DNA of 36,062 nucleotides from Chromatiales bacterium (GTDB taxonomy: Bacteria; Pseudomonadota; Gammaproteobacteria; Chromatiales; Chromatiaceae). Below, one piece after another: positions 34,927 to 36,062 of the stretch; the first letter of the stretch is position 1, and each line of letters starts with the position of its first letter. The stretch covers positions 1 through 36,062 of the forward strand of contig JAKSBX010000193.1 of the NCBI GenBank assembly GCA_022360905.1. The letters run 5' to 3'. A program made the position numbers and the translations under genes. The notes under the pieces were generated by a model that was not told the DNA's origin, made no database searches, and saw only the letters and a list, made by a program, of their open reading frames with translations.

Positions 34927-36062
34927 ATGAAATCCCTGCTGGAAAATGACATGTTACAACTTCCCACTCTGAAACAAACCCCCAAATTCAGCCCACTTAC
35001 CATAGCTGTTTCTGCGCTGATCAGCGGCTGGCTCGGTCTTGCCGGCTGTCAGTCTCAGGAGACCAAGGCAGAGAGCCAGCAATCCCTGTCGGAACTGGCC
35101 GGTAATACGGACAAACTGCTTATCGTAGACTGCCTGCTACCTGGACAGGTACGCAAACTGGGTTCAAATATGACCTATGTTTCGCCCAGAAGGCCGGTCA
35201 AAACAACCGCATCCGAGTGTGAAATACGTGGCGGTGAATATGTCGCATTCGATCGGGCCGATTACCGTACCTCGCTTCGGGTTTGGTTGCCCCAGGCTCA
35301 GCAGGGTGACGCTGAGGCACAAAACTACGTTGGCGAGATCTATGAAAAGGGCCTGGGCATAGAACCCGACTATCAGACCGCAGCAGCCTGGTACAGAAAA
35401 GCAGCGGATCAGGGCAACTCTCGCGCGCGCATCAACCTGGGTTTCCTCTACGAAAAAGGCTTCGGTGTCAAAAAGGATCTGGCACAGGCACTCAACTGGT
35501 ATCGTAAAGCCTCGGGTTTGGAGAGTGACAATCTGCAGTTCTCCTCCTCGGTTGAGATCTCCAAGGCGGAGCGCAACGAGCTGCGCCTACTGAAACAGGA
35601 GCGTCAACAGCAGAAAGCCGAGACCGATCGCTTACGCAAACAGCTGAAGAGCACCAAAGGGCAATTGAGCGCTGAACGTTCAAAGCTGGCAAAATCCGAG
35701 CAACGCATGCTAAGTCTCAGAAAAGAGATTGACACCCGCACTGTGTTAACAGCTCCAGTCGCCGCCGTCTCCTCAAACCAGCAGCAGCTGGAACAGCTAC
35801 GCAATAAGCTGGCACAGCAGGAACAGGCGGTAAAATCCCAGCAGAAAGCCATTCAACTGCTGGAGAGCAACCTCACTGCCCAGCAACAGGAGATGTCGGA
35901 CGCACTGCGCCTCTCGAGCCAGGAGAAGCAGGCCCTGGAACAGGCACTGAGCGAACAGACCAGTCAGGCGTCAGCACTGAAACAGAAATATGATCAAGCG
36001 CAGGCCGAGCTGGCAAAAGCCAACCAGGTGATCGCCAAAAATCAACCCAAACTGGCGGCACA
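34927..36062 (+). CDS. Sel1-repeat and coiled-coil lipoprotein, truncated at window edge
   Basis: An open frame continuing past 36062, so the C-terminus is unknown. The signal and lipobox LAGC (at about residue 41) suggest an outer-membrane lipoprotein. Sel1-type repeats follow: PQAQQGDAEAQNYVGEIYEK, then YQTAAAWYRKAADQGNSRAR and FLYEKGFGVKKDLAQALNWYRKA (about 121-195). Afterwards comes a Gln/Glu/Lys-rich coiled coil to the edge (LKQERQQQKAETDRLRKQLK, LEQLRNKLAQQEQAVKSQQK). Sel1 repeats and coiled coils mediate protein assembly. ATG 34927 is 30 bases from the divergent hydrolase start, so both promoters overlap; ATG 34951 has a better ribosome site (GGA) and is an alternative. Function is unknown. 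Confidence 0.8.
   Translation, partial: MKSLLENDMLQLPTLKQTPKFSPLTIAVSALISGWLGLAGCQSQETKAESQQSLSELAGNTDKLLIVDCLLPGQVRKLGSNMTYVSPRRPVKTTASECEIRGGEYVAFDRADYRTSLRVWLPQAQQGDAEAQNYVGEIYEKGLGIEPDYQTAAAWYRKAADQGNSRARINLGFLYEKGFGVKKDLAQALNWYRKASGLESDNLQFSSSVEISKAERNELRLLKQERQQQKAETDRLRKQLKSTKGQLSAERSKLAKSEQRMLSLRKEIDTRTVLTAPVAAVSSNQQQLEQLRNKLAQQEQAVKSQQKAIQLLESNLTAQQQEMSDALRLSSQEKQALEQALSEQTSQASALKQKYDQAQAELAKANQVIAKNQPKLAA

Overview
This window looks like chromosome from a gammaproteobacterium. The evidence is the TtpC/TonB2-type energising cluster, Fur boxes close to the enterobacterial consensus, Gly-rich outer-membrane lipoproteins and moderate GC. The gene set would fit a marine, sulfur-oxidiser or symbiont-type lineage (inferred from protein style, not proven). 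It is dominated by extracytoplasmic iron handling: two TonB-dependent receptors, three PepSY-type membrane proteins, a full TonB2 complex, two imelysins, two di-heme cytochromes, a Dyp peroxidase, a HemS/HmuS-like protein, an AraC regulator and five or six Fur-box-like sites. I see no siderophore biosynthesis genes and no iron ABC transporter. Iron may therefore be stripped or reduced in the periplasm, with uptake finished by transporters elsewhere.

Layout. 1-2.7 kb: end of a MocR/class I aminotransferase (+), then on the minus strand a small unknown protein, a 2-Cys peroxiredoxin and a HemS/HmuS-like protein. 2.9-7.5 kb (minus): Fur box, TonB-dependent receptor 1, two small membrane proteins and a PepSY protein, resembling the Pseudomonas FpvG/H/J/K ferri-siderophore reduction module. 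7.6-18.0 kb (minus): one tightly packed run of twelve genes from a Fur box: receptor 2, a DUF4374-type beta-propeller lipoprotein, DUF3450, TtpC, ExbB, ExbD, TonB, a TPR protein, two small unknown proteins, a PepSY protein and a small membrane protein. Receptor, DUF4374 lipoprotein and PepSY protein are the three parts of the Bacteroides XusABC xenosiderophore system, here apparently co-transcribed with a dedicated TonB2 motor. 18.1-20.1 kb: an AraC-family activator (+), divergent from receptor 2 across the Fur box, and a Dyp-type peroxidase (-).

20.3-30.0 kb: a Fur-box-preceded 59-residue membrane peptide (+), a di-heme cytochrome c peroxidase lipoprotein (-), and a seven-gene plus-strand set: imelysin lipoprotein, DUF1111 di-heme oxidoreductase lipoprotein, DUF1513 propeller, second imelysin lipoprotein, coiled-coil porin, FMN-binding protein and a minimal PepSY protein. 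This could form an electron-transfer chain from inner membrane to outer membrane acting on iron, and is the best candidate for a poorly described system. 30.0-36.1 kb: a SleB-like cell-wall hydrolase (-), an alkaline-phosphatase-superfamily hydrolase (-), a transmembrane Ser/Thr kinase (+), an alpha/beta hydrolase lipoprotein (-), and a truncated Sel1-repeat/coiled-coil lipoprotein (+) running off the window.
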